A stretch of 64,000 nt of DNA, taken from positions 1,054,001 through 1,118,000 of the forward strand of contig CP145411.1 of assembly GCA_036867785.1 (NCBI GenBank), read 5' to 3'. This document shows, one piece after another, positions 43,901 to 56,098 of this stretch. Source of the stretch: Plasmodiophora brassicae (lineage: Eukaryota; Endomyxa: Phytomyxea; Phytomyxea; Plasmodiophorida). The translations under genes were made by a program, and so were the position numbers. Within the stretch, counting starts at the first letter, position 1. Each line of letters begins with the position of its first letter. The notes under the pieces are model-generated. The model was given only the letters and a program-made list of their open reading frames with translations. It searched no databases and had not been told where the DNA came from.

Positions 43901-46386
43901 AAGCGTGAAGGCGCCAAGGGATTCGTCAAAGTAAGTGGCTGGTCCCGACCACAGAGTTAATGGCTAACTGTTGTCAGGGTTTCGGGAAAGGTATCGTTGG
44001 GGTGGTGGCGAAGCCGATCAGCGGGACCCTTCAGGTGGATTCTGGTGAACAGCGAAACCATTTCTGTCTGACACTACGCTGCACCTAGCTGGCATCCGCT
44101 GCTGCAGGAGGTGTCCGAAGTGTCGCATCGTCGTACAACAAGTTCAACCACAAACGTCCGATGCTCGTACGGTTCCCAAGAACGTTCTACGGCAACCAAG
44201 GACGGATTAAGCTCTACACAGCGACTCGAGCAAAAGGATCCTTCTTTCTCGATACTGTTCATGATGCCAAGTCAGCTAAAGTCATACATCTTCACATCCC
44301 AGAGAACTGATATTCTTTCGCAGGTATCGCGGCGACGTATTGATTGACATTCTGGATTTGGCGGACTGCCGCACATTGATTTTAACCAACTCGAGGCTGC
44401 TGATGGTCGCTATGGACGCCAACGAGGCGATCTTCCACGTTCTCGCTCTGTCTGACGAGTGGTCCGTTGATTTATCGACGCTGAGCTTCAACGTCGCCGA
44501 CAATCGGCTTCAGCTATGCGATACTCAGCGATCCAAAACTTGGAACGTTGACCTGACGCAAATCCCCTCTCGGAACAGAGAGACCTTTGTCGGGAAGCTT
44601 GCTGAAGCTGTACGGCAGGTTAAGAATGGCCAACAAGGTCATCCTGTTGATCACGACAGTGACAAAGAACACCCCCAGTGGCCGTCAAGCCCCTCATTTG
44701 ACAGACCTGGTGGCCACCCGCAGGTCCCCAGACCATTGGTAGAACAAAAGCGTGTAGCCAACAATTGCACCTTGACTAATTCAAACGTGGTATCAGCGTC
44801 CTACTCCGGAAGCAAGTTTAACAGCCCAACCGGTTGAACTTCTTGAGACGAACAAACAGATCGAGAACCTTGAAGTCGACATCGACCGCCTCAAGACTGA
44901 CATGTCATCCGCGTCCCATAGCGGGTTGAGCCTTGAAGTAGTCGTTCACAGTGCGTCACAACTGACCACAAAAGCACGAAAACTGAAGCCATTCTGCAAG
45001 GTAACACGGACGGGTATCCATTACATACGTACCACTAATTGCAACCGTATCGTAGGTTTGGGTTCAACCGCGACCTAATGCTACAGTCCTCAAAAGGCAG
45101 GCAAGTCTGGACCCTGACGGCTCGGATGAAAAGGCGCAGGAGACTCGATACGTTAGCCAGACTACAGAAAGCCGTCACCCAGTGTGGAATTTCTACAGCC
45201 AGTTTCCACTAGTTGATGAAGTAGACTCCTTACAGCTTGCCGTCAAAGTAAGCCTGCCTGTAGCGACTGTTGACGAGAGCGTTGACGGTTAAACGCCATG
45301 TAGGTCATGAGCAAACGGATCGGCATCGCTAAGGTTCTCGGCGAAGCAGTATATGACCTCGACCAGCTCGCCATAGACATTCCTGTATCTGTCCAGCTGA
45401 CGCTGTACAAAGCCAAATCACCAGACACTCCTCGTGGAGTCATCGACGTGACCATAAGGCTATTTAACCCATCTTTAGTGGCGCTAGCCGCTCGCATGGA
45501 CGTCGCCAAGCATAAGATGTTAACCCAGTTGAAGACCAAAGTTGGGATCATTAGGCATTTGCAGAGAAACATCCGCAATCGCAGCCAGTCCCCTGTACCT
45601 TTAGACTTGGTCGAAAGAGACGGTTCTACCGTAAGCAGTGACATCGAGAGGAGCGAGTTCACAGATGACGAAGGTTCGTTGCAGTATCCGACTTGTTCAT
45701 TTCCTTTGACACTCCGTCTTAGATTACGAAAACAATGTCGGGAGCGTGACGTCCGCCTTGGAAGAGCAGGTCGAGTCATCCCTTCGTCGGCAGTTCCGGT
45801 TTCTGAATGACAAGTCCTACCTGCGAGAAGCGACTCTCAGGGACGTTAATGCTCGTGTGCAATTCGAGGTGCTGTGCTTCGTTGTCTGAGACTTAGCACT
45901 CCAAATGACCTGACTCTGCACCGGTAGATCGTTCAAGGTCGCAGGTTCGCCAAAGCGAAAACAAGACGCAAGGCGCCGCCGTTGTTCGTAACGGCGTCGG
46001 TAGGCGAGCGCAAGTTCCGGTCGCTGCAGAACGAGTCATGGGAGCCCTTGTGGAGGTTGAAGTTCGCCGTCCCGATGCCTCGTTCTTCGGTTCCCATTCA
46101 GATTCGCGTTCGCTACAAGCAATTTATAGGCGCGAAACACGTTGGGACGCTGAGCATGGACTTTGCATCGTTGCTGGAGAAGGCAAGCGATGAGGATGGC
46201 GCCTGGATTCCCATGTACAAATCAGGAACGCCGTCCCCAACGGATGAGGTTGCTTGTGAGGTCCTCGTTCGCATCCAAGTTCAATCTCCCGTCCTCGATG
46301 GCCTGATCGCAGCTGAAAACGAGGTCGCGACAGAACTCATGATGCGGCCCTCCCAACACAATATCGCTACACAGTCACGCACGTGA
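34958..46386 (+). CDS. VPS13: VPS13 family bridge-like lipid transfer protein
   Basis: One very long gene with many 50-65 nt introns, of which I fixed the first three: 35870..35922, 37110..37165 and 37911..37962. The start MLDVIDRWISRLVGGLIARY and VELRNVVVSRAVF is the chorein N-terminal domain. Near 39.5 kb is the SHR-BD/VAB part (FAPFWIVNHYPEPI, LVIVNCLSRPLYLRQNAHET). Two C2 domains follow at 41.0-42.2 kb (VVEAWDLPKTDVRGSIDPFF; TLNPDWDETFEFDYQ). The VPS13 C-terminal region is at 42.4-44.3 kb (FGISVVDSGCHRELMFLSA, LGNPVQLVTGLGSGVK, VAKPISGT), then a PH-like part (44.34-44.65 kb) and at least one more C2 (about 45.9-46.3 kb). It carries lipids between membranes at contact sites. The stop at 46386 is the first in the last C2 frame. 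Remaining exon edges were not all resolved. Confidence 0.88.
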
Positions 46387-46597
46387 AGATGTTTGAATAC
46401 GTGCTCCATGGCATGCTTTCGAGCTGAAATACACACCTAGCGCTGGCGAGAACGGTTGTTCCGACGAGAGATCGTAGACGGATGCTGGAGTCAGAATTTC
46501 ACCATATGTGACAACGGTTGGGGCGTGCCCACATGTAACTATTTGCCCCAGTTAGGCAGTCGCCAAGGAGATTTATCATGGACAGTTGTTTAACATC

Positions 46598-47323
46598 TCA
46601 TAGTGTCTCGCCATCAATTTCGTCATCGATATCGTCCACCATCGTGCCCGTCATCGGTGGCCCTCCTGACTCAAGGTCGGCATCGTCGACCATGGCCTCG
46701 TGGCAGACAGCATGTGCTCCGGCCGCAATTATACAAAGCCCTGGTCTCCTTTCAGAACCCACAGAAAGCGGATACATCAACACCGCAGCGTACCAATAAC
46801 GAGAAACAGGGATGTGCCTGCTAGGAACAATACAAAGAATGCCGTTAGGGCGCCCATAGCGATGTGCCTGTTCCTGCCCTTCAGTTTGTACGGGGTGTAA
46901 GGAATCTTAAGAACGTCAACGGATAGAACGTGAATCCATAAGGCGACATCAGCGATGACGAAGAATAATAGCCAAGGTGTGACCAGCACGACCAGGCAAA
47001 CCAGCAGTGTCAGCACCGCGGCGTAATTCGTCGCAAAGTACTGGACATTCAGCTCTAGACGCGTACCCGCTTCCTACCACGATGCCGATCTCAGTTGAAT
47101 GCATAGCACGAAGCAAGCAGCCGACCTCAACGGTACGAGGGAAGCTGAACCCTTCCTTGGACGTGAACGACGATATGGATCTTAGGTTTCGCATCCACGG
47201 CCGCGAGAGGACCTTTCGCAGGGCCGCCGAGGCGGCGGCGGTCGACACCGACGCCAGATCCGACATGTCGCCCGCCTTTTCCGCCGGCGCGCCTAAACCG
47301 AACAGACCGGACGATGCCTGCAT
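46598..47323 (-). CDS. PRA1 family prenylated Rab acceptor
   Basis: Exons 47323..47126, 47073..46794 and 46740..46598 (introns 52 and 53 nt) give 206 residues. The core EAGTRLELNVQYFATNYAAV is the PRA1 hallmark (E..sR...N..YF..NY). Two hydrophobic hairpins follow (VLTLLVCLVVLVTPWLLFFV; ALTAFFVLFLAGTSLFLVIG). The acidic end VDDADLESGG and MVDDIDDEIDGETL is exposed to the cytosol. PRA1 proteins help prenylated Rab GTPases at Golgi/ER membranes. The ATG at 47323 is the first real ATG in frame; an upstream exon cannot be excluded because it is preceded by an AG-like site. It converges with VPS13 (212 bp). Confidence 0.84.
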
Positions 47324-48647
47324 CAAACGCGGGGCGCTATGGGTGCCAACTCCAGGTGAGGCCAACGCGCGCGTATGACAGGGTGCGGCCCGCTAGAAGC
47401 ACCACCACTGCTGCCGATGTGTGATGTGACACCTGTAACGCCACGCAGCGCCACCCGTCTGCCTACGGAACGCTGCCGTTGCCGGAAATGGCACAGCCCT
47501 GACGGCAGACCGTGCTGCGTACCTGCAGCTCGCAACCCGCAAGTCAGGCGTAGGACGTATCTGGAATGACATTGTGCGTAACTGCCGCCAGTGGTACACA
47601 CAGGTCAGAAGAGGGTACCTACGTCGTTCATACCGATTGATGCCGCTGGCACGAGTCCGAACCATTTGCCGATTGAGTGTTGGGGACGTGTTCCGGAGGG
47701 GCTGGCCCTCACCAGGGACTGCAAAACGCGGTCGGGGTTGAACAGAGTAGATGGCGCTTCGATTCTCTTAGCACTGGATATCTTGTGGGCCGGGGACAGT
47801 CGACTAGCTTCGGACTTGGTGGGCGTCGGATGAACGATGCAGGAAGTGGGAACTTTCCGGCGCGGACGCGGAGACCGGTCCCGGGATGCGCTTCCTTTTG
47901 AGTGACCAGCGGACAATCCGCGCCCGTCTCGACAGCTTCTGGTTGCTGCCCCGCCGCGTGCAGGGACAGGCGCCATTTGTCGTGTTTCGGCTCCCGCTCG
48001 CCCGGTACTTCCCATGACAACCGTTTCGCCCAGGCGGGAACGCAGCTAGCCGGTACCGGCTCAGCGGCTTCTACACGGTCGCATGCAACCATCTATGCTT
48101 GGATTGTCAATCACGTTATCTCATGCTCGTCCGGCATACTTGCCTTCAGTTGTTCGTCGTCGCTCAACGTGGACAGGTCTGTCTCGTGCTCGCCCGGCAT
48201 ACTTGCCCCCAGTCAACGTGACCAGGTTTATGGATCGCTGTGCACATTCCCGATCCGCGTGACTCGACGCTCCGACCGGGTTTCGGCAAGCAACCCAGGG
48301 AGGCATCCCAGATGATGGGCGAAATTCAGTTCGATGCGCGCAGAGTCGAGACTGCGATCGCCGGCAGCAACGGGGGAGGGGGCGCGGCGACGTTGCGCGC
48401 GTTTTTGGGGCGGGCGCGCTTCGCGGGTTGGCGCCTTTTTGCGATCGGGGTTTTGGCGGGTCCGTGGCGTTGACGGGCGCCTGGGGTCGTCGACCCGCCT
48501 GCCCTGCGACTGTGACCGGGGCCCGGCCTGCGGCAGTCGAGAACGCCACGGTGCCTGCACCGGCAACCGATGAGCGAACTCCAACGGTACCTGACTGAAT
48601 ATGCCGGCTCGCCGGGCGCCTCGCTGCGGACAGCGTCCACGTCGAAT
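47324..48647. other. Intergenic region with one unassigned plus-strand frame
   Basis: On the plus strand about 47427-47760 is open and reads GNGTALTADRAAYLQLATRK, then RNCRQWYTQVRRGYLRRSYR. It is basic and could be an exon, but it has no ATG at its start and no splice partner that I could place. At 48121-48225 a short imperfect tandem repeat is visible (TGCTCGYCCGGCATACTTGCC, about 64 bp apart). Otherwise I see nothing; it is the common upstream area of PRA1 and STIL. Confidence 0.3.
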
Positions 48648-51202
48648 ATGACGTTTCACTTTCCTGCGTTCCGATCCATCTTATGGGACAGGACGCCCCA
48701 GAGGGACTGTGACCACGTTTCCGTGCATGTCGAGCGGTTCCTACCAACGCTTGCCGTCCCTGTGGAGATCTGGGCGCAGGTCCTGTCTCTTGCCAACTCT
48801 CCTGGGGACCTCGGCACGCTGCATGGCGAGTATCGCTGCGATCCAGGGGACGCTCACGTCTTCACTGTTGACGAGTTCCGGTCGGCACTGATGACCACTT
48901 CGTCCCGCGATACTATCTCTGTCAAGGTCACGCGGCCCGCTCACCTGCAAGTACCTGCTTACTGATGTCGATGCAGGTCGTAACAGGCCCGATCGATATC
49001 GAGGCCGTTGTGATCTCCTCGTTGAGGGCGCTTAAATCGCGTGAATTCCCCCGGCTTTCGAGCCTCATGTCGATTGTGTGCTCGGTTAGCCCGGGTGGCG
49101 CCCCCGGTTCCGTATCGATCGCCGGCGAGTTTGTCGTACCGTCCACGTCGCTTGCGCTCACGCGAATCAATCCGCTTGGTATTGTTGGCAACCCGCTCGG
49201 GTGCTGCCTGCAGAAGGGGAACCTGGCCCAGCGTCCCGATGCTGACTTCTCGTTCGGTTACTTAACGTTGGACCAGGTATGATGGCATCCGAGAATTCGT
49301 TGATCGCCAAGCCACTAATATGTGAACGGAACTGTCAGTTTAGGAAAGTCGTTCCGTTGCAGGATACAGATCCGCTGGCGTACAGTTGCCCGCTGGTAGG
49401 CCTCTGGGTCTACAGCGGCACTGACGAGTTGCGGCCCGATTCAGTCCATGTCTGGGCAGGATGCGTGCGATACTTGCATAACGATAGTATCGCCGAGCGC
49501 GTTTCACCTGCGCTGTTAACGTTCCTTGTTCTTGTCGCCTGTCGGTCATCGTATGCGTTTTACGAATGTCAAGCGACTGTACGTCCCAACTCGTTTCCGT
49601 ACGACGTATTATGCTGACCGGATCTCTTCCTAGGTGTCATCGTCGTTGCTCTCGCACTATACGTTTGGAGTGAAGGATCTTTCCATTGGGCGCAGTGATC
49701 GGGAATCGAATATAACCTTGCAGTGGCAGCCTGCAGTAGACGAGCTGTCGAACGTTCGTTTCTTGAACGCGCTTCAGGCCTACGAAAAAGCCCATTTCGA
49801 TTCAGTTTCCATCGCGAAGCTGGGAACGTCGTCCTTGTCACCGAAATCGATGTCGACTAAGTCGGACTCTCCTCGCGTCGTCAACAGGATGCCGCACCTA
49901 GCCTCTGTGGAACGCGCACGCTACCCAGCTTCTACCCCTCCTGACGATTCTATTCGCGCACTCACCAGCGATCGTTCAGTTTCCCCCTTGTCATCTCGAT
50001 CGGCATCTCCGTCATTCTCCAACAGAAGCACGTCGGTCCCATTGCCGAGGCCACATGTGTGTAGGGCTTGATGGGACACGTTCATGTATCTAACGCTTTG
50101 GGTAGCCGATGTACTCGCCGCATCCACATCCAAGCCCGACAACCACGCCGTTGTTTAGGAGGCGAGAATCGTTTTCCAGCCAGCCAGAACGTGCTGAACT
50201 CTCCCCGCACAAGCTCTTCGAGATGCAGCAGCAGCAGGTGTGACGTTTCGATCGTTCTCATAGCAGCGCACCTGATGCGTGTCGTCGTTTCACAGTTCGA
50301 GCTGCTGCAACACCAAGTCACTTCGCTTCAGCGGCTCTTCGAGCTGGAGACCCTGCGGCACACGCGTCCGTGCGCATGTGGCGCGAAAGTGTCCGTCTCG
50401 ACCAATACTGGGGCCAGCCTCGGTTACAATAACGTCGTCATCGCAACGAAGGAGAACGCCCAGACGAGCACCACCCTGTCTCTTATACGCGAGAAAACTC
50501 CAATCCGTACGAGTTGCCCCGCAAAGCGGCCTGTTTTCTTCTAACGGTGCACATAGATCGGGAGAGTGAGGGGGCACGTCAGAGCGGGACCGTCCGCAGC
50601 GTTCATCAATCCCGTAAGCACGCGTAACATAGCAACTTGTCGCGGACAGGGGCCCTAATCCTTGCAACAGGCAATTCCTGCGCGATTGCATCATCTGACG
50701 GCGCTATGTCGATCCTTGAGCTGAGCGATGACTACATGGAGGAGAGTCCGGTTCAGAAGCCCATATCTCCATCGCCGACGGCGTCGTCGGCACAATCATC
50801 GGGGCGTTCACATGGTGGTTTCATCTGTTTCGTGAAAGGGGGACCCTGGGCTGAATCGACTATTTAGATGTTCCACTGGTGACAGTCGACGAGCCTGAAG
50901 TGGAACCCGCCGAAGAACCTCAGGCGGAACCCGCCCAAGAGGTCCTCCCTGATGACGAACGTGCAGACAGACCTCTGTCTGTACGAGCCGATATGGTCAA
51001 TGGTGCTAACGCGACGATCGAGGACATTCCTCGCATTATGTATGCCTACACATCGGAGACGTCAGGCGACGACGAAGACGAGCAGATTACCCGAAAGTAT
51101 ATTGGTCGTCGGAGACGAGACTCTTCTTCATCGTCAAGCGACGATGACGATGTGCCCCTGTCGAGACTATCCCACTTATTTATGCGTGTGGTTGATGAAT
51201 AA
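48648..51202 (+). CDS. STIL: STIL/Ana2-type centriole duplication protein
   Basis: Exons 48648..48926, 48977..49276, 49339..49578, 49634..50056, 50106..50237 and one from 50296 are fixed, with introns of 49-62 nt; the last exons end at 51202 with one more join near 50820-50874. The N-terminal half follows vertebrate STIL: FHFPAFRSILWDRTPQ, LALTRINPLG, FSFGYLTLDQ, YSCPLVGLWV, SVHVWAGCVRYLHNDSIAER and FLVLVACRSSYAFYEC. A Ser/Pro-rich middle, then a short coiled coil (FEMQQQQFELLQHQVTSLQR) like the STIL segment that binds PLK4, and an acidic Ser-rich end. STIL recruits SAS-6 to build centrioles. Its presence implies a stage with basal bodies. The C-terminal STAN motif is not clear. Confidence 0.82.
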
Positions 51203-51307
51203 ATAAAGAATATAGCACTGTCCGGTCATGTGTGGTACAAGACGTCACCAGCTGCCAACGCAAACTGTGTATCAGATGAATCAAAGTGGCCATGGCCAAT
51301 GCGGCGA

Positions 51308-52050
51308 TCACGCCTCGGGACGGGGACATTTCACCTCGCGCAGGTAGGGCAGCTTGGTCTCGAAGTCGCCGAGCGTCTTCTTGGCAACGTCATCGGACAG
51401 GCTTGGAGAGACAATGCATTTGTCCCCCGGCTTCCAGTTGGCAGGCGTGGCGACCTTGGCGCGCGACGTCAACTGGCACGAATCGATCAGGCGAAGGATC
51501 TCGTCAAAGTTACGGCCTGTCGCAGCCGGGTACGCAATCATCGCCTTGACAAGCTTGTCTGGCCCAATGATGAACACGCCGCGAACCGTCAACTGTACGA
51601 AAGAGCGGCCATTGAGCATTGGGAAAGCACGTGGACAACAGCAAATAAGATGGATGTACTGACCGGTGCACCGTCCGGGTCACGGTTCGTCTGATCAAGC
51701 ATGCCCCACAGGGCGGCAATCTTACGGTCGGCGTCGGCGATAATGGGATAGTTGACGGTACAGTTCTGCGAGGATTCGATATCCTTGATCCACTTCTTGT
51801 GGCTGTCGACGTCGTCGCAGCTGAGCGCCACGACCTGGACGCCGCGCTTCGCGAACTCATCCTGCAGCTTGGCAACGCGGCCGAGTTCGGTCGTGCACAC
51901 GGGCGTGAAGTCCTTCGGGTGCGAGAACAGGCATGCCCACTTGCCCTCGATGTACTTGTGGAAGCCGATCTCGCCCTGCGTCGTCTGCGCGATGCAGTCT
52001 GGGGCCAGGTCGCCGATGCGCACCACTTTCTGCTCGATGGACGCCACCAT
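51308..52050 (-). CDS. PRDX6: 1-Cys peroxiredoxin (Prx6 type)
   Basis: Exons 52050..51664 and 51592..51308 (intron 71 nt) give 223 residues. The active site DFTPVCTTELG has the peroxidatic cysteine after F-T-P-V, as in Prx6. RDPDGAP|LTVRGVFIIGPDKLVKAMI and YPAATGRNFDEILRLIDSCQ are the other conserved blocks. The C-terminal extension with ANWKPGDKCIVSPSLSDD is typical of the 1-Cys branch. It reduces peroxides in the cytosol. No targeting signal. The gene is 105 bp from the convergent STIL stop. An acyl-CoA oxidase making H2O2 is in the same window, but there is no sign of co-regulation. Confidence 0.93.
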
Positions 52051-52122
52051 GCTCGCCGTGCAACCGCGCTTGAAAAATGACTGACGCTCGGACCGGCGAC
52101 CGAGATCCCGTCGTCGGCAGTT

Positions 52123-52465
52123 TCATTCGGACGCCCGCTTCGGAACATTCTGCGGCTCGTAATGACCCTCATTTTTGGCACCTGTGCAGTCGTCTGCGGG
52201 GTGCCTGCCCGCCATGATTTTATGAAGGCCGGCCACGGGCCTGCGATAAACCTGCGTAAAATGTTCGTGTGTCGGGCTAGTCACGGCGGCACCGAAGCGC
52301 CGACCACTGGGCAGGGCCAAGGGTTGGTAGATGCATCTGGAGCGCCAACGGGGCACCCGCGCGCGCGCGCCTCATTCCGCAGACACTCCAGTCGAGATTG
52401 AATGCCACGGTTGCTGTGGCGCTACGGTACACGCACACGCGAAGCTGTGACAAAGGTTGCTCCAC
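52123..52465 (-). CDS. Possible small gene, unassigned
   Basis: The minus strand has a coding-like end, PVAGLHKIMAGRHPADDCTG and NEGHYEPQNVPKRASE with a stop at 52123, preceded by an AG acceptor-like site. An upstream frame from 52465 (MEQPLSQLRVCVYRSATATV) could be a first exon, but the join was not fixed. The order fits a small gene between POP7 and the peroxiredoxin, all on the minus strand. No family recognised. Confidence 0.3.
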
Positions 52466-52572
52466 GACGTTTTTGATTCGCTAGAAGGAAGCGACTGCGC
52501 ATGCCCCAGCAGCGGCAGTTACGACGTACCCCGCGATCCATATACGTAGACGGTTAGCAGCGCCTTGATACT

Positions 52573-53027
52573 TTATGACACTCGAGAAACCTCGATGCAT
52601 ATCTGGGAGATGATGCGGGTCAGCGTAACGGGCTCGAGATCAGGTCGCCGCGGGTCGAATTCGTCGTGAACCGTAACCGAGGATGTCACCGGGCGCAGGG
52701 TAATGCCGGTATGGGTCCTCTGCAAGTCCAACGCAACGTCGATGGCGGTCGGGATTGCTACCATGTCCCCCTGAGACAACGCACAACTACGGGTGCAGGA
52801 GCAGGCCGGCCCATACCTGCACCGATCCCGTATATCCGGACAACGTCGACCTTGTCGTCGAACAGCAGTCGCCGCGCCCGCATGCCCAGCATCCGCAAGG
52901 AATTGGCCCTCGACGTCCCCCGCCTCACGTAAATGTCATTGGAGCGCGCCTCCGCTCTCAGTGGCGCGCGCTTGATCCGTTTGTACGCAGCGGCGTCGTA
53001 GAGGATGTCCAGCTCGCAGTCCGACAT
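52573..53027 (-). CDS. POP7: Rpp20/POP7, RNase P and MRP subunit (Alba fold)
   Basis: Exons 53027..52817 and 52757..52573 (intron 59 nt) give 131 residues. The Alba-type core reads RRLLFDDKVDVVRIYGIGA joined to AIPTAIDVALDLQR, then SSVTVHDEF. This matches Rpp20 (hG.G.AI..AI.iAl.lq), and the GA|AIPTA join appears only after splicing. With POP6/Rpp25 it binds the P3 helix of RNase P and MRP RNA in the nucleus. The N-terminus is basic. The stop is followed by about 110 bp before the unassigned small gene. Confidence 0.78.
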
Positions 53028-53153
53028 CGGACGTGCACACAGATTCTCCGTGGCGGCACCCTGTAGGTCAGGAAACGCCGGAGCCTATACCTTAGACGAA
53101 TGGGTCCGCAGCTACGGAATGCATTGGGCAATGGACCACAACGGTTTATCCGG

Positions 53154-54317
53154 TTATTCCACAGCCGAGATAAGCGCCATCATGCCGATCCCGACGGCGA
53201 TGGCGGCGACCTCCTTGGCGGATTGTTTCGGTGTGGACTGCTGGAGCAGTTCCGGGATCACGGTGGACATGGCAATGTAGAGGAACCCGCCGGCGGTCAG
53301 CGGCAGGACCCAGGCGCCTTGAAGGTCGCCGCCGGTGAACAACCCAAGTATGGTGCCAGCCAGAGCTCCGACTGCTGTGAGGACCTGCAGCTGGATGGCC
53401 CGCTTTCGTGACACACCCGCCTGCAGCAGGATGGCGAAATCGCCAATCTCGTGAGGAATCTCGTGCAGTACAATGGCCAGCACGGTAATGAACCCGAGGC
53501 GCGAATTCGCATTGAACGACGCTCCGACAGCCAGACCTGGACACGGCCATCGGGATCAACAACGAAAACGTGAGATTGCATTGGGCGAACCGTCTGTGAA
53601 GTTGTGAGCGAAATCGGCGGCCAGGTTGAGATAGGCGGCCACTGCAAAGTGTGAAGAGGAATCCGGGCCTTTGCGCGTTGACGTATCGGCTTCCGCAGCG
53701 GGTTTCTCGCGAGACTTGGCGCCTCGATGCCGCAATGTGGACGACGACCCGTCGTTGCCGTTTCTCGCAACAGGATCGGGTTTGGCGACGGGTGCGGAAC
53801 TGTGCGAATGCCCGTGCCCAGATTCGCCCGTGAAACAATGAACCGCCTTCTCAATGATCAGGAACGCCATGATCCCAGCTAGCACCCAGAACCCCGACGT
53901 CCCATGCGAGTGCTGCGCAGCATCGTCATGGGCCGACATGTCGGCATGCGGCAACAAGTGCAGGAACACGTCGCCGAGCAGGCCGCCGACCGCGAACCCC
54001 AGCAGGACCTTCAGCCGATCCCGGTCCTTGCGGGACATGTTCACCCCCGCCTTGATCGGCAGGTACGATATGATCACAACGGGCGCCAGGCCAATGACGG
54101 CCGTGCACGCCATCGCCGTCGCCCACAGGTTCGCATCGGGTTCCGCCCTGACGCCCTGCCGCGGTACGGCCATTGGCGGCACGTGCGAATGTCCGCCGTG
54201 CGAGTGCCCATGACCGGCATGCGCATGCCCGTGCCCGGCGTGTGAATGCCCGTGCCCGTGCGCACTGGCGCACGCGCCGATTGCAGCGACGACCAGTAGG
54301 ACGTCGCCGACTCGCAT
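53154..54317 (-). CDS. SLC39A7: ZIP7/KE4-like zinc transporter (SLC39A7 family)
   Basis: Exons 54317..53591 and 53536..53154 (intron 54 nt) give 369 residues. A signal peptide (MRVGDVLLVVAAIGACASAH) precedes a His-rich luminal stretch of repeated HGHSHAGHGHAH units. The membrane part has the metal-site helices HNFTDGLAVGASFNAN and LHEIPHEIGDFAILL; HEIPHE is the signature of the LZT subfamily. A His-rich cytosolic loop lies between segments 3 and 4 (HGHSHSSAPVAK). ZIP7 releases zinc from ER/Golgi to the cytosol. The ATG at 54317 is preferred over the GTG two codons upstream. The C-terminus ends in IGIGMMALISAVE-like residues within the last membrane helix. Confidence 0.92.
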
Positions 54318-54428
54318 CGCCACGGAGGATCACGTTCCGATGAGCAGCCCGCTCTGCCTGTGACAGCGTTTCGTTTCGGACAGTCTCTGTACTACTACCG
54401 TTCCCAACATGAGCGACAGCGTCTGCGT

Positions 54429-56098
54429 TTACACGGCGTACTGGATGTCGTCTGCGTCCTGGGCAGCGGCGGCGGTGGCCTGCAGGGCGGCGGCCAGTTT
54501 CTGCTCGGCCAGGATCCGCCGGTGGCGCTCCTGTTCGAGTTCGTGGCGCAGACGGGCGATCTCGTCGTCGTCGCCGGCGCCGGTGCCGTTCCGGGGCGCC
54601 GGTGGGCGGCGCACTCGTGTCACCGATTGGCTTCGTCGGGTGAACAACCCGGCGACCATCTTCGTCAGGACCCGAGGGCCGCTGTTCTCCTTGTCGTTCC
54701 CGTTCACGGCCTTGTTCTCATCGGGGCCGTTCATGGCCGCCGCCGGCGGCACCCCCCAGCGGTTGAGCGTCCTGGTCGCATGGGTCGCCACGTGCTCTGC
54801 CTTGGCTTTTCGGATCCCGTCCCCGGATCGCATCCATCGCGACGTCGGTGGACTCGGGACTTCCTCCCACGATGGCCTAGCAGCGCCTTGGAGTTCGCTC
54901 GGTGACGCGAGGCGGAACCCGTACTTGTCATGCCGAACGTGTCGAGTCTTGGTCGCCCATAACCGGAACTGGCCGTCCTCGACGACGATCCTGTCGTAAT
55001 CGGGGCTGGAGTCGGCCACGGCCAGGCCCGGTTTGACAAAGATGGATTCGACGTTCCACTTCAGTTGGGGCTCCTTGGAGTCGGGTGCCATGACCGGATG
55101 GACGACCTGGGGCTTGAACCGCGATCGCTGGTCTGCTGACCCGAGCCGCTCCAGTACGTAATCGACGTCGTCTGAGAATGTAGACGCTGAACGGGTCTGC
55201 TCGAGCGCAGCACAAATGCGGTGCAGGGCACAGCGAGCGACCGTCCGGGCGTCTTCGTGGGACAGGCGGCGAATTTGCGCCTCGTACCGGAACGTGGCTC
55301 GGCGCGCGACCTCTTCTGCGAACGTGTGGACCCAGTCGAGGCTTGACGTCGAACTGGACATGGAGGCAATGTAGTCGACGACGGATGGAGGCAGAACGGC
55401 GGCAAGCCCCAAGTCGGGCAGGCACTTCTGCGGTGCGCCTGATGCTCGCTGCTGGAGGCATGTCAACACGACGTCGCAGAGGGAGAGTTGCAGGTGCCTG
55501 TAGAAGGCGAACAAGGCAGGGTGCCGGTGCAGGTAGAAGATCCCGTCATAAACGCAGTGCGACTTCAGGACCGGGAGGCACTGTTCACGCCGGTACGAAT
55601 CAACGGCATCGGCCGCGTCGGACATCAGGAGATTGTCGATCTCGGAGACGAGGGCGGCGATCTCCGTTGCCGAGTGCCCAAGGCTGACCAGCAGCGCCTC
55701 GCGAACATTCTTAACCGACACTGGATACGACGAACCACATTAGCAGGCCGACAACCTGACCATTTAGACGCACTTACGAACGGCGTTGAGTTGCTTGGCG
55801 ACACTTGTCGTGGTCTGCAGGCGCATCAGTTGAATAAGCTCCAGTGGTGTCGACGACGACGCGTCCGTGTCGCCATCAACGAGGCTGACAGACAACTTGT
55901 CCGACCAGTCCTTCAGCGAATCCCGCAGGGACGCGATCTGCTGTTCTATGCGCGATCGTACCGCCCCCGTCTGATCGGGCTGGCGACGAACATTCACCGA
56001 TTGGGCACCGTCAACAGTGGCACTGCGGCGTGGGGATAGCACAGCCTGAACGGTCGGACTGGAGACTTCCAGATCAGCGAACGTGTCAACCGCGATCC
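54429..56098 (-). CDS. Unknown protein with C-terminal coiled coil
   Basis: The main exon 55720..54429 joins an upstream exon ending at 55778 (intron 57 nt, GTAAGT donor). The upstream exon stays open to about 56098, so the true start is not fixed. The joined protein is about 535 residues. The first part is helical (SRIEQQIASLRDSLKDWSDK). A middle all-helical region follows (YDGIFYLHRHPALFAFYRHL, FAEEVARRATFRYEAQIRRL), then a linker with ATKTRHVRHDKYGFRL, and a coiled coil at the end (DDDEIARLRHELEQERHRRI). No membrane segment. The middle region could be a RUN-like or similar GTPase-binding fold, but I see no diagnostic residues. Confidence 0.6.

Noticed and set aside
46578-46900. Plus-strand frames near 46.6-46.9 kb
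   Set aside because: They are shadows of the third and second exons of the PRA1 gene, which joins in phase on the minus strand.
47605-48015. Long minus-strand frame upstream of STIL
   Set aside because: Arg/Ser/Pro-rich with no domain or start context; typical of chance frames in G/C-rich DNA.
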